Positions 49,734 to 56,602 of a stretch of DNA of 64,000 bases are shown here, piece by piece. Source of the DNA: Babylonia areolata (taxonomy: Eukaryota > Mollusca > Gastropoda > Neogastropoda > Buccinidae); assembly GCF_041734735.1 (NCBI RefSeq), contig NC_134883.1, positions 16,121,747-16,185,746 of the forward strand, given 5' to 3'. The notes under the pieces are model-generated. The model was not told the origin of the DNA and did not search any database. It saw only the letters and a list, made by a program, of their open reading frames with translations. Position 1 is the stretch's first letter. The number at the start of each line of letters is the position of its first letter. A program made the position numbers and the translations under genes.

Positions 49734-52396
49734 AGTATGCACAAGTTTTTATATTGATATGCACTTGTATGTATCCTAATTTCTACTGTATCTGTGTTTG
49801 TGTATGATTTTCGATTGATGTTCGTATCTTGTTATGTACTATCTCCCCCCCCCCCTCCCAATATTCCTTGTGACCCCGGCACACTTGGTAATAAAGACAT
49901 ATTCCAATCTGTTATATTCTGTTCTATATTACTGCCTGTTCAGTTTTTGTTTGTTTATTCACGGCATAATATTACTGCCTGTTCAGTTTTGTTTCTTTTT
50001 TTCTTTGTTTCCCATGGGCAGTAGGACGGGGGGCGGGGGGAGGGGGCAGTCAAATCACGGACAGCTGTAGACTGACGGTGTGTGAGGACAACACCGTTAC
50101 CAGCAACAGCCTATCAGTTGTCAAAGCTGTAACCAATCACACCGTGTGACGGAGTTTGTACCACTCTCTGCAAGTCTTGCTGCTACCTCTGTGTGTATCG
50201 CAGCCAACAACTGACTATACCACAGCCACATATATCAAAATGACGGGGTTTGTTGACTGGGGCAGATTCGATGGCCTTCTTGGGTTTGCTCCAGTGTACC
50301 TTTTATCTACCTGTGTGCTAGCTGAATTGGCAGCGTAAGCAGCATTGATTTGAAGTTGTGTACCTTTTTCATGGAGAGAGCTGCCACTCTTTACTATTTG
50401 TCAATCATCTGTTGCCTTGTGCAGATCTCTAAACATGTCTGTACCATGTTACATGATTACCTAGATTGACATTCTTAACAGTTGTGACATGATATAATGC
50501 ATTTCACCAACGCCTTCAGAGTTACAACCAAGCGTCTGATTTTAGCATCTACGACCAGAAGGGAATAGTGGAAGCCGTCAACACACAGCACTCTGGCCCA
50601 ATTTTTTCCCTCCCCTTCTATAAATTTCACTGATGACAGAACTGTTTAGATCCGTCTTCTGACACAGTGGTGTGTGGGAAAGGGGGTGGGGGTGGGGGCA
50701 GGTTGTTGTGTGAACACTGGGTTATGCATCTTGATCAGCTGCTGCCAGGAAACACGACACGCCCCCTTGCTGGCTTTTACTGCTCCACAGGACAGACCAT
50801 GCAGCTGTTGGGGGTGTCTGGGTTAAGGGTTTCTCACGTCTGCCGGTTTTAGTATCCGTGATTAAAAAACACAACAACATGCAATACTGTCTACGTCTTA
50901 TCGCTACTGACAGCAGGAAAATCAACAGAGCACCACTGTGGCTTTCATGGCATGATATCTGTCAATATTAGAAAATTTCAAGTCACGATTTTTCAAAACT
51001 GGAGTTTTGGGAGATATATCTGATGTGGCTGTGTGGTAGTGAACTGACCGTCCTACCTGGGCCTGCCTAGCCTTCTCTAACTGCCTTCCTGGAAAATTTC
51101 CCACCACGAAACCGGGACTATCCAGCCGCAATAAGAACCACTGCCTACTTACTTCGACATGCAACTGGACTAACACACAAACACACGCACGCACGCACCC
51201 ACCCAACACACAGACATACACACAGAAAGAGGACTCTCTCACAAAACCACTGTATCTCCGTGCCAAGCCAGCCAGAATCAGGCAGCCGCAATGAGTCATT
51301 GCCAACACTGTCAAGAATCAACCAAGGAACAAAAAACCCACTTGAGGAAGAAGAACCAACGGATCCACCTGAGGAAGAAGTGGGACCCACATGAGGAAGA
51401 AGTGGGACCAACCTGAGGAAGAATAGGGACGCACCTGAGGAAGAAGAGGGACACACCTAAGAAAGAATCCACCTGAGGAAGAAAAGGAACCCACCTGCGG
51501 GAGAAGAGGAACCCACCTGAGGAAGAATAGGGACCTACCTCCGGAAGACGAACCCACCTAAGGAAGAACGGAAACCCATCTGAGGAAGAAGAGTTACCCA
51601 CCTGAGGAAGAAGAGGAATACACCTGAGAAAGAACCACCTGAGGAAGAAGGGGAACCCACCTGAGGAAGAAAAGGACCCACCTGAGGCAGAGAAGGAACC
51701 CACCTGAGGAAGAAAGAGACCCACCTGAGGAAGAAGAGAAACACACCTGAGGAAGAAGACGAAGAGGGACACACCTGACGAAGAGGGACACACATGAGGA
51801 AGAAGAGAAACACACCTGAGGAAGAAGAGACACACCTGAGGAAGAAGAGAAACACACCTGAGGAAGAAGAAACACACCTGAGGAAGAAAAGGACCCACCT
51901 GAGGCAGAGGAGGAACCCACCTGAGGAAGAAAGAGACCCACCTGAGGAAGAAGAGCGACATGAAGTCGTAGTTGTCCTCCAGCACGAGCAGACTGCGGCC
52001 CTGGCGGCCCGTGGAGCGGACCCAGTGGGTGGGGTGGTACACGTGCTTCAGGTGTGTCTGCAGGAAGTCGGGTGGATAGCTGGCCAGGGTCAGGTCCAGC
52101 TGGATCAGCTTGGCACCCCCGATGAGGTAGGACTGCAGGACGTCCCGCACCGGGTACACCGTCACCAGGGTGCAAGGGGTGGGAGAGGCAGTGGCTGCTG
52201 TCCGGGCTGAACGGGGTGGATGGAGAGGGGGATGAGGGGGAAGAGGGGTGTTAGAGGGCGTTCTGGTGGCGGTGATGGTATGTTTTGTGACGGTGGTGGT
52301 GGTGGTGGTGGTGGTGTAGTGGTGGCAGTGATTCTGTTGTGTGGGGTGGTGGGCGTGTTGGGACGCGTGTGCGTGTGTGCGTGCGTGTGTGTGTGC

Positions 52397-52467
<71 letters not shown>

Positions 52468-52649
52468 ACAGTGTGTGTGTTTGTAGGAGTGTGTGTGTGT
52501 GTGTGAGAGAGAGAGGTGAGAAATGAGAGACAGAAAAGAGAGATACAAGAGAGATACGACACAGGGGGAGAGAGAGAGAGAGACAGAGACAGAGACACAG
52601 AGAGAGTGAGAGAGAGAGAGAAAGAGAGAGAGAGAAGAGCGAGCGAGCG

Positions 52650-52718
<69 letters not shown>

Positions 52719-53925
52719 CAATATACAAGAGAGACAAAGAGACAGAGAGACATGACAACAAAAAAGATAATAAAAATGTTTCCTACAAGTGAGTTTTCAC
52801 CGAACGCTCTTGCTCGAACAGGATGAAATGCGTGTGTGATCAGCACTCTATGTTATAAATATATTCACAAATCTCCCCCTTCCTATCTCTGCGGCTGCCT
52901 TCACCTCTACACTCCATCTCGCTCACTACTGTCGGCTTCGGATCCACTCTGTTTACGCACACCCAGATTCAAACACTCGACTGTTGGCCGCCGTTCTTTC
53001 TCTGTCTCTGGATCTTGCAACTGGAATGAACTTCCTCTTTCGCTTCGTCAGGTCTACACACTCAGCTCTTTCAAGTCTGGCCTTAAAACCCACCTCTTCC
53101 CAAAAAATAGCCTCCCTTCCCTGCCCCTTCCTTGTCTTCAGTTTCTCCAGTTTTAGAGTTATGTATGCGTGTATGACTGGTGTGAATGACTGGTGCGAAA
53201 GCGCTTTGATCTGTCTTTGCACAAGATTCAGCGCTTTCTAAATACCATTATTGTTATTAACATGTCGGGGCACCACCGGAATTCTGGAACTCTTCGGAGA
53301 GCAATGTCTGGAAGAGTTGTACTGAGAAGTACCGAAAGTACGGTCCCGCACAAATACGCTCACGTGCACTCACTCACATGCACTTGTATATGCACATGCG
53401 CGCTCACACCGAACTCAGGCGCGCAGTGCGGTGTTATTTCCACGATCAGTTTCTCTTTGGTCTCTTCCCCCACCCACCCCCACCCCCGCCCCCACCCAAT
53501 TTCTTTTACCCTCATTCCGAAGGACCCTTAAATGATAAACCAGAAAGCTTATCTACCTTTAAAAGTCTATGAATATTGAAAGTGAAGTTTTCGGAAACCC
53601 CATATTTTCTTATCAAGATCAAAATAGAATGTCTCCAGAATCCGTTCACACCTGTGCAGCTTCAGGTACAAGGATTCAATGTTACGCACATCCACCTGTC
53701 ATACCGACCTCCGGCAGGGTCTGTTTTTGGAGGCGGGGCTAACGTCGTGGGGACCAGGTTGTTGACGTCAGAACCGTTGACGTTATTGCTGCTGTCGTAG
53801 GTGACGTTGGAAGAGCCGGCAGGGGGGAGAACCTGTGGTCCATTTTGAGACAGCGCCCCCAGAAAGAGAAGCCACACACACAGGCCCAGAAACTGGCGCC
53901 TCAGAGTTACTGCTCTTGTCGCCAT
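33386..53925 (-). CDS. Uncharacterised multipass membrane protein with signal peptide, 1004 residues, 8 exons
   Basis: Function unknown. Coding exons (minus strand): 53709-53925, 51942-52206, 47998-48195, 47355-47634, 44894-45694, 37115-37391, 35401-35611, 33386-34151; all GT-AG and all phases agree, total 3015 nt. Residues 1-26 look like a signal peptide (MATRAVTLRRQ then FLGLCVWLLFLGALS). Residues 27-250 are extracellular in this model, with N-x-T/S sites (SNVT, NGS, QNVT) and a CC-containing block (YTCCHLSPDGEVMC). Hydrophobic segments lie near 254-276, 420-443, 471-495, 521-541, 545-567, 571-583, 628-650, 655-680, 681-688, 802-826 and perhaps 836-853. The tail after 880 is acidic, then basic/Pro-rich. 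I recall similar proteins annotated only as uncharacterized in molluscs and amphioxus, unverified. Introns 5 and 1 hold most of the repeats. Start chosen at the Met of the signal peptide; a Met 26 codons upstream is in frame. Confidence 0.85.
34152..35400. other. Intron 7 of the membrane-protein gene
   Basis: Unique sequence with no recognised exon or element. Confidence 0.4.
35401..35611 (-). CDS. Membrane protein exon 7
   Basis: Residues 680-750: VGFLVLMYGRASFSDVHNTY completes a membrane segment begun in exon 6, then a charged helical stretch (KKIHGMLMDMKKEEINTIAR). Acceptor TGGTTCAG phase 1; donor GTCAA|GTCAGC phase 2. Confidence 0.87.
35740..35990. repeat. (GT)n microsatellites
   Basis: Short GT tract at about 35751-35766 and a long, nearly pure (GT)n at 35930-35988, both in intron 6. 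Confidence 0.95.
36230..37085 (+). repeat. Long (GGA/GAA)n polypurine tract ending in (GA)n
   Basis: About 850 bp of almost only purines on the plus strand, i.e. polypyrimidine in gene sense, within intron 6 and ending 30 nt from the exon 6 donor. Many mirror-symmetric GGAGGAGGA/AAGAAGAAG blocks are present. (GA)n occupies 37050-37084. Long frames in it (Lys/Arg/Glu-rich or Ser/Leu-rich) are artefacts. Confidence 0.97.
37115..37391 (-). CDS. Membrane protein exon 6
   Basis: Residues 588-680: MAEKWERFSERFSKVREQLD (amphipathic loop), then KKDIILQIVVILMVLISFWS and VVEMGIYTLMGIIVNAGALL, two membrane segments. Acceptor CTTCCCCCAG phase 0; donor ACTG|GTAAGG phase 1. The exon begins with ATG, so it could also serve as a start in a short transcript, but the upstream exon joins it in frame. 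Confidence 0.87.
37437..37512. repeat. (GGT)n(GT)n tract just upstream of the exon 6 acceptor
   Basis: Nine or ten GGT/GTG repeats followed by (GT)n and a GCGCGC run, starting 43 nt from the acceptor in intron 5. Confidence 0.95.
37513..38529. other. Intron 5, first part, nothing recognised
   Basis: AT-rich unique intron sequence. Confidence 0.4.
38530..38800 (-). repeat. Probable interspersed repeat
   Basis: Contains ATGATAGTCAGTCGTGTCCG, ACTATGACCATCAGAACAGC and AGAGTGTCTTGCCCAAGTTAC, which I associate with a dispersed gastropod repeat; no second copy in the window, so the call rests on memory only. Confidence 0.35.
39070..39198 (-). mobile_element. 3' fragment of a tRNA-derived SINE
   Basis: CTTCTTCTTCTTCGTTCGAG followed by GGGCTGCAACTCCCATG and TTTACCCCGCCACGTAGGC (plus strand) match the left half of the SINE at 54376-54590. 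In SINE sense the (AAG)n tail lies at 39070. The tRNA-like head is missing. Confidence 0.85.
39199..40410. other. Intron 5, middle part
   Basis: Unique sequence apart from a short GGTAAGG-type low-complexity stretch (39798-39895). No gene supported. Confidence 0.4.
40411..40772. repeat. (CA)n and (GT)n(GA)n microsatellites
   Basis: (CA)n at 40411-40450; (GT)n followed directly by (GA)n at 40681-40771. Confidence 0.95.
40857..40964. repeat. Perfect 108-bp palindromic microsatellite with unique arms
   Basis: GAGAGGTTGAGAAATACAC at 40857 is followed by (CA)n, (TA)n, (TG)n and the exact inverse GTGTATTTCTCAACCTCTC ending at 40964. The 15-nt non-repeat arms show that this is a true inverted duplication and not just adjacent microsatellites. 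A second (TA)n(TG)n run follows to 41032. Confidence 0.95.
40965..41625. repeat. (TA)n(GT)n, GA-rich and (CA)n tracts
   Basis: (TA)n(GT)n at 40965-41032; a partial copy of the 40770-40860 sequence near 41045-41110 (GTCAGCATCAACAAGCGAAA); (GA)n at 41176-41218; (CA)n at 41560-41622. Confidence 0.85.
42440..42895. repeat. GA-rich purine tract
   Basis: AGAG-rich sequence with a (CA)n insert (42528-42550), then a duplicated GTGTAGGGAGGGAGTAAGAG block (42803 and 42849). False frames of Ser/Leu or Arg/Glu run through it. Confidence 0.9.
42940..43302 (+). mobile_element. Possible LINE 3' end
   Basis: Ends in TGAGTAATAAACTTTTTGAA and a repeated GAATCTT tail, a common 3' terminus of invertebrate non-LTR elements; upstream 40-300 nt are C/T-rich. 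No RT sequence is present. Confidence 0.4.
43427..43454 (+). repeat. 28-bp inverted repeat, left arm
   Basis: GGAGATTAGAAAAGAGAGAT plus AAACCACT; the exact reverse complement lies at 44799-44826. The arms bracket a 1.34-kb segment that holds a LINE RT fragment. Confidence 0.9.
43738..43784. repeat. Poly-C tract
   Basis: C-runs of 7 to 15 bases; G-quadruplex candidate on the gene-sense strand of intron 5. Confidence 0.9.
44150..44747 (+). mobile_element. Non-LTR reverse transcriptase fragment, open frame
   Basis: One open frame covers RT motifs B and C: PRGVKQGCMPSTQLFSFFIG, LLLMLFADDVVLLSD (catalytic FADD at about 44380), then a thumb-like region with VNLVKTNIIVF and NTYKYLGMLFTTKLS. Both ends are missing (no endonuclease, no N-terminal RT, no 3' tail). 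No stop or frameshift in this piece, so it is young or recently copied. Clade not assigned. Antisense in intron 5, 147 nt from the exon 5 donor. Confidence 0.88.
44799..44826 (-). repeat. 28-bp inverted repeat, right arm
   Basis: Exact reverse complement of 43427-43454. On both sides the arm abuts simple CT or CA repeat. Confidence 0.9.
44832..44886. repeat. (CA)n microsatellite adjoining the exon 5 donor
   Basis: (CA)n with one CTGACACTTA interruption, beginning 7 nt inside the intron from AAG|GTGGGT. Confidence 0.95.
44894..45694 (-). CDS. Membrane protein exon 5
   Basis: 267 codons, residues 321-587, the core of the protein. A soluble region (VVKLSEVSGMEYFKTMVDTN ... RVRLSVKSRRLLG) leads to DCCQTNLLGRLNPGLSC and CPRWFTCCKAFAK, then membrane segments around LLLLLVMPWIIRICIFFAF, LTPLHVFFVFIYIILVVDS and FGLLGILLFLPYLLVV, ending in LNLTIRLIIHFFLFMC. 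Acceptor TGTGCCCAG, donor AAG|GTGGGT, both phase 0. Confidence 0.9.
45767..46450. repeat. 40-bp tandem array interrupted by a SINE
   Basis: Units with TCGTTATATACAATGTCCAC and TTGTGTGCCTTTGTTTTTAA occupy 45767-45937 and, more diverged, 46338-46450. The intervening 400 bp are the SINE listed next. The array begins about 70 nt upstream of the exon 5 acceptor. Confidence 0.88.
45938..46337 (-). mobile_element. tRNA-derived SINE, full length, inside the 40-bp array
   Basis: Same family as 20182-20575: TGGAGTGATGGCCCAGAGGT head, GGTTCGAATTACGG B box, ATAAACCGAGGTCCCGTGTG core, GTAGCGACGCGCTCTCCC in the 3' part and an AAATACAAATTCAAATAC-type tail. Sense orientation in intron 4. Confidence 0.9.
46451..47354. 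other. Intron 4 remainder with GA microsatellite
   Basis: Unique sequence to about 47095, then (GA)n with GGGA interruptions at 47105-47195. No other feature. Confidence 0.5.
47355..47634 (-). CDS. Membrane protein exon 4
   Basis: Residues 227-320: YAQFRYTCCHLSPDGEVMCS (Cys-rich extracellular block), SPDDWIDVLMAF and IVITKVLVVLFSPSFLPG (first membrane segment after the signal peptide), then YVAIEYLYRIPDNS and a strand-like region. Acceptor CTGTGCAG phase 2; donor AGCAAG|GTTGGG phase 0. Confidence 0.88.
47820..47948. repeat. (GT)n and GCGC microsatellite in intron 3
   Basis: Alternating GT with a pure GC stretch (47912-47929). The intron is short (47635-47997). Confidence 0.9.
47998..48195 (-). 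CDS. Membrane protein exon 3
   Basis: Residues 161-227: SIGVFEQNVTLRDSPRNC (N-glycosylation site), TPEEILHIINMLLLND, GSLSVDEHVCHMTIKEVDG. Extracellular in the model. Acceptor TGTGTTGCAG phase 2; donor GACGG|GTGGGT phase 2. Confidence 0.87.
48200..48545 (-). repeat. CA-rich array (CACACGG-type) abutting the exon 3 acceptor
   Basis: Imperfect repeats of (CA)n with CACACCACACACGGCACA motifs begin 4-5 nt beyond the acceptor AG and run for 345 bp. In gene sense it is a long GT-rich stretch where the pyrimidine tract would be expected. All frames are open, which gives false Thr/His or Cys/Val proteins. Confidence 0.95.
48546..49299. other. Intron 2, part, small local repeats
   Basis: Contains GGGGTCAGGGGTCGGGGGT-like short repeats (49070-49105) and a triplicated AATAAAGCT-type element near 48953-49010. 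No gene. Confidence 0.4.
49300..50005. repeat. 50-bp tandem array split by a LINE fragment
   Basis: Units with CACGGCATAATATTACTGCC and TGTTCAGTTTTTTGTTTGTT lie at 49300-49471 and resume at 49926-50005. The interruption falls inside a unit, between CATAATAT and ATTACTGCC. Confidence 0.85.
49472..49925 (+). mobile_element. 5'-truncated LINE 3' end inserted in the array
   Basis: Starts in coding-like sequence with ISIRTKTSRFANSLFPKCAI (a typical C-terminus of an invertebrate non-LTR RT), then a 3' UTR with (GT)n (49676-49729) and ends GGTAATAAAGACATATTCCA with a TATTCTGTTCTAT tail. The four-base ATAT is shared at both junctions, possibly a short target duplication. Confidence 0.65.
50006..51339. 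other. Intron 2, part, nothing recognised
   Basis: Unique sequence without a convincing exon; a GGGTGGGGGTGGGGGCA tract lies at 50682-50701. Confidence 0.4.
51340..51960 (-). repeat. About 30 copies (18-22 bp) of the exon 2 splice donor
   Basis: In gene sense the unit is CTTCTTCCTCAG|GTGGGTCTC or CTTCTTCCTCAG|GTGTGTTTC. The first copy is the real exon end (SLFFL then AG|GTGGGT). Each unit therefore has AG|GT with a pyrimidine run before it, so it could act as an acceptor, a donor or both. Unit length varies, yet all three sense frames stay open for most of the array (FLRWV, LPQVG or SSSGG repeats). Confidence 0.95.
51942..52206 (-). CDS. Membrane protein exon 2
   Basis: Residues 73-161: RTAATASPTPCTLVTVYPVR, DVLQSYLIGGAKLIQLDLTL, HVYHPTHWVRSTGRQGRSLL, VLEDNYDFMSLFFL. 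Probably extracellular. Acceptor CGTTCAG phase 1; donor CTCAG|GTGGGT phase 2, the site from which the array grows. Confidence 0.86.
52264..52737. repeat. GGT/GT tract and (GA)n microsatellites
   Basis: (GGT)n at 52291-52316, (GT)n at 52370-52465 and 52491-52503, and GA-rich sequence from 52504 with pure (GA)n at 52650-52717. Located in intron 1, from about 60 nt upstream of the exon 2 acceptor. Confidence 0.95.
52830..53255 (+). mobile_element. LINE 3' fragment (L2-like tail)
   Basis: Plus strand encodes PSYLCGCLHLYTPSRSLLSA, GRRSFSVSGSCNWNELPLSL and LSSFKSGLKTHLFPKN (a C-terminal RT remnant with one frame change), then GACTGGTGCGAAAGCGC and GATTCAGCGCTTTCTAAATA as the 3' tail. The tail equals that at 30003-30091. 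It is antisense in intron 1. Confidence 0.85.
53455..53505. repeat. C-rich tract
   Basis: CCCCCACCCACCCCCACCCC-type run, G-quadruplex candidate in gene sense in intron 1. Confidence 0.8.
53709..53925 (-). CDS. Membrane protein exon 1 (signal peptide)
   Basis: 72 codons plus one base. MATRAVTLRRQFLGLCVWLL then FLGALSQNG is a typical signal peptide with likely cleavage after ALS; it continues PQVLPPAGSSNVTYDSSNNV with N-glycosylation sites. Start context AAAAATGG is strong; an in-frame Met at 54003 would add 26 residues that would hide the signal peptide. The donor GGAG|GTCGGT (phase 1) is the only one that joins exon 2 in frame; it is a moderate site, so an extra small exon cannot be excluded. 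Confidence 0.75.
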
Positions 53926-54365
53926 TTTTGCTGAACTGACCTTGAAAGAACGACCGAAAGTTTTCTTGCAATTCCAAGAAAGTGGATTAGCTGGTAGATT
54001 CACGTACGAAATGTCATATGAAAAGTAATAAACAGATAACAGGTCTTTGTAGTCTCTCTACAATGGGTTTCAAGTCTCACAAACAGAGCGAGTCAAAGTT
54101 GGTGCCACAAAATTTCTTCCATGTTCGGTGGAGCTTTTGGGTCGGACTATTTCTTCTCCTTCATTTGCTGCGTCTCCTCAACTCAGTGGTTTTGATGTTT
54201 TTCGTCTCTGTTCCTCAAAGAACTGACGAACATAGGCATCTGCAACAAACAAAAACGTTACCAGGGGAAAATCTTCAACTGCCGCAGTAAAAATCATAAT
54301 TACACGTATGCACTGTGGACAAGAGAAATAGAGAAGGGAACAGAAAGAGGCACAGAGAGAGAGAG
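53926..54365 (-). promoter_or_regulatory. Probable 5' UTR and promoter side of the membrane-protein gene
   Basis: Non-repetitive sequence between the first exon and the SINE. No TATA or clear core element was identified. Confidence 0.25.
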
Positions 54366-54375
54366 GGTGACATTC
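54366..54375 (+). repeat. SINE target site duplication, left copy
   Basis: GGTGACATTC; the identical 10-mer is at 56593-56602, exactly at the other end of the SINE. Confidence 0.92.
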
Positions 54376-56592
54376 TTCTTCTTCTGCGTTCGTGGGCTGC
54401 AACACCCACGTTCACTCGCATGTACACGAGTGGGCTTTTACGTGCATGACCGTTTTTACCCCGCCATGTAGGCAGTCATACTCCGCTTTCGGGGGTATGC
54501 ATGCTGGGTATGTTGTTGCTTCCATAACCCACCGAACGCTGACATGGATTACAGGATCTTTAACGTGCGTATTTGATCTTCTGCATGCGTTTAGGCAAGG
54601 GAGAATTGGATTGAAGGAAAATGCCAGGACATAGAGGAAAACCTGACAAGAAACAACAGCAAGAAAGCCTACCAAGTTGTGAAAGAACTTACCAACACAA
54701 GGCAAGGTAGAACTATGTCCAACATCCAGACCAAGGATGGAAAATGTCTAACAGAAGAACAAGACATCCTAAAGCGATGGACAGAATACTGCTCAGAGCT
54801 ATACAACATACAGACCACAGGTGATCCAGCAATACTGAATGTCCCACCAGCCACTGATAACAGTAATCACCCCATACTCCGTGAAGAAATAGAGGCAGCA
54901 ATAGCATCGCTGAAAAAAGGGAAATCGGCAGGAGTGGACAACATCCCATCAGAACTGGTCCAAGCAGGGGGTGAAGTTATGATAGATGTGCTACTGAAAA
55001 TCTGCAACAAGATCTGGCAAACAGGGGAATGGCCCACACCGTGGACACAATCACTGATCATCACCCTTCCCAAAAAGGGCAATCTCCAGCAGTGTCAAAA
55101 CTACCGCACCATCAGCCTGATTAGTCATCCCAGCAAAGTCATGTTGAAAATCCTGCTTAACAGACTGAAACCACAAGCAGAAAACATCATTGCTGAAGAA
55201 CAGGCAGGTTTCAGACCAGGAAGGAGCACAACTGAACAAATCTTCAACTTGAGGTTGCTATGTGAGAGGTACCATCAACACCAACAAGACCTCTACCATG
55301 TCTTCATTGATTTTAAGAAGGCATTTGACAGGGTCTGGCATGCAGCTTTGTGGGCTACCATGAATCTGTACAACATCAACGCCAACCTGATCAGACTGAT
55401 ACAGCACCTCTATGACAAAGCCACCAGCGCCGTCTACCTCAACAATAGCATCGGGGACTGGTTCAGAACCACAGTCGGAGTGAGACAAGGCTGCCTACTC
55501 TCCCCAACACTCTTCAACATCTTCTTAGAAAGAATAATGACTGACGCACTGGAAGAGCATGTAGGAACAGTCAGCATAGGCGGCAGAACAATCACAAACC
55601 TACGTTTTGCCGACGACATTGATGGACTGGCTGGAAAAGAAGAAGAACTGGCAAGCCTGGTCAAACATCTAGACAAAGCCTCCACATCGTATGGAATGCA
55701 AATCAGTGCGGAGAAAACCAAACTGATGACTAACAACACCAACGGCATCAGCATTGACATCAAAGTCAACGACGAAAAGCTTAAAACAGTCCACAGCTTC
55801 AAATATCTGGGAGCAATCGTGTCAGATGAAGGATCTAAACCAGAAGTACTCTCGAGAATTGCCCAAACAACAACGGCACTCAACAAGCTGAACACCATCT
55901 GGAACAACAAAAACATCGCTCTCAGCTCAAAAATCAGACTGATGCGTTCCCTGGTTATATCAATATTGCTCTACGCCTGCGAGACTTGGACCCTGACTGC
56001 AGACATCGAGAGAAGAATCCAAGCTGTCGAGATGAGATGCTTTCGTAGACTACTTGGCATCTCCTACAGAGACCACATCACTAACACGGAAGTGAAGAAC
56101 AGAATCCAGCAAAGTATTGGACCCTACGAAGACCTTCTGTCCATAGTGAAAAAACGCAAACTTAGATGGTATGGACACATCTCCCGATCATCTGGTCTTG
56201 CCAAAACGTTCCTGCAAGGCACCGTACAAGGAGGCAGAAGGAGAGGACGGCAGAAGAAGAGATGGGAAGACAACATCCGGGGGTGGACAGGCTTGACGCT
56301 CGGTGACGCCCTGAGGAAATCAGAAAACCGTGAAGAGTGGAGAGGAGTGGTGGCCAGGTCAGCAGCGGTGCCCCAACGGTCTGAACCCAGACTACGGGAG
56401 AGGTGAAGGTGAAGGTGAAGGTTGCGTATACACACGAAGGGGGTTCAGGCACTAGCAGGTCTGCACATATGTTGACCTGGGAGATCGTAAAAATCTCCAC
56501 CCTTTACCCACCACGCGCCGTCACCGTGATTCGAACCCAGGTCCCTCAGATTGAAAATCCAACGCTTTAACCACTCGGCTATTGCGCCCGTC
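54376..56592 (-). mobile_element. tRNA-derived SINE split by an RTE-type LINE
   Basis: The SINE lies on the minus strand in two pieces, 56592-56423 and 54590-54376. The right piece has the tRNA-like head: GACGGGCGCAATAGCCGAGT (A box) and CTGGGTTCGAATCACGG (B box). The left piece has the 3' part, CGAAAGCGGAGTATGACTGC and GGGGTAAAAACGG, ending in (AAG)n. Joined length about 385 bp; 10-bp target duplications flank it. The fragment at 39070-39198 belongs to the same family. Confidence 0.92.
54591..56422 (+). mobile_element. RTE-type LINE, 5'-truncated, open RT frame
   Basis: Open from 54594 to the stop at 56404-56406. Order: linker (NNSKKAYQVVKELTNTRQGR), RT with SAGVDNIPSELVQ, LPKKGNLQQCQNYRTISLIS, EEQAGFRPGRSTTEQIF, FIDFKKAFDRVWH (catalytic Asp), GVRQGCLLSPTLFN, NLRFADDIDGLAG (catalytic DD), FKYLGAIVSDEG, then the C-terminal region YACETWTLTADIERRI, RRLLGISYRDHITN and KLRWYGHISRSSGLAK, GGRRRGRQKKRWEDNIRGW. 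The apurinic endonuclease domain is missing. A (GGTGAA)n tail ends it. TGCGT target duplications (54586-54590 and 56423-56427) show insertion into the SINE. Confidence 0.93.
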
Positions 56593-56602
56593 GGTGACAT
56601 TC
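56593..56602 (+). repeat. SINE target site duplication, right copy
   Basis: GGTGACATTC, identical to 54366-54375. Confidence 0.92.
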
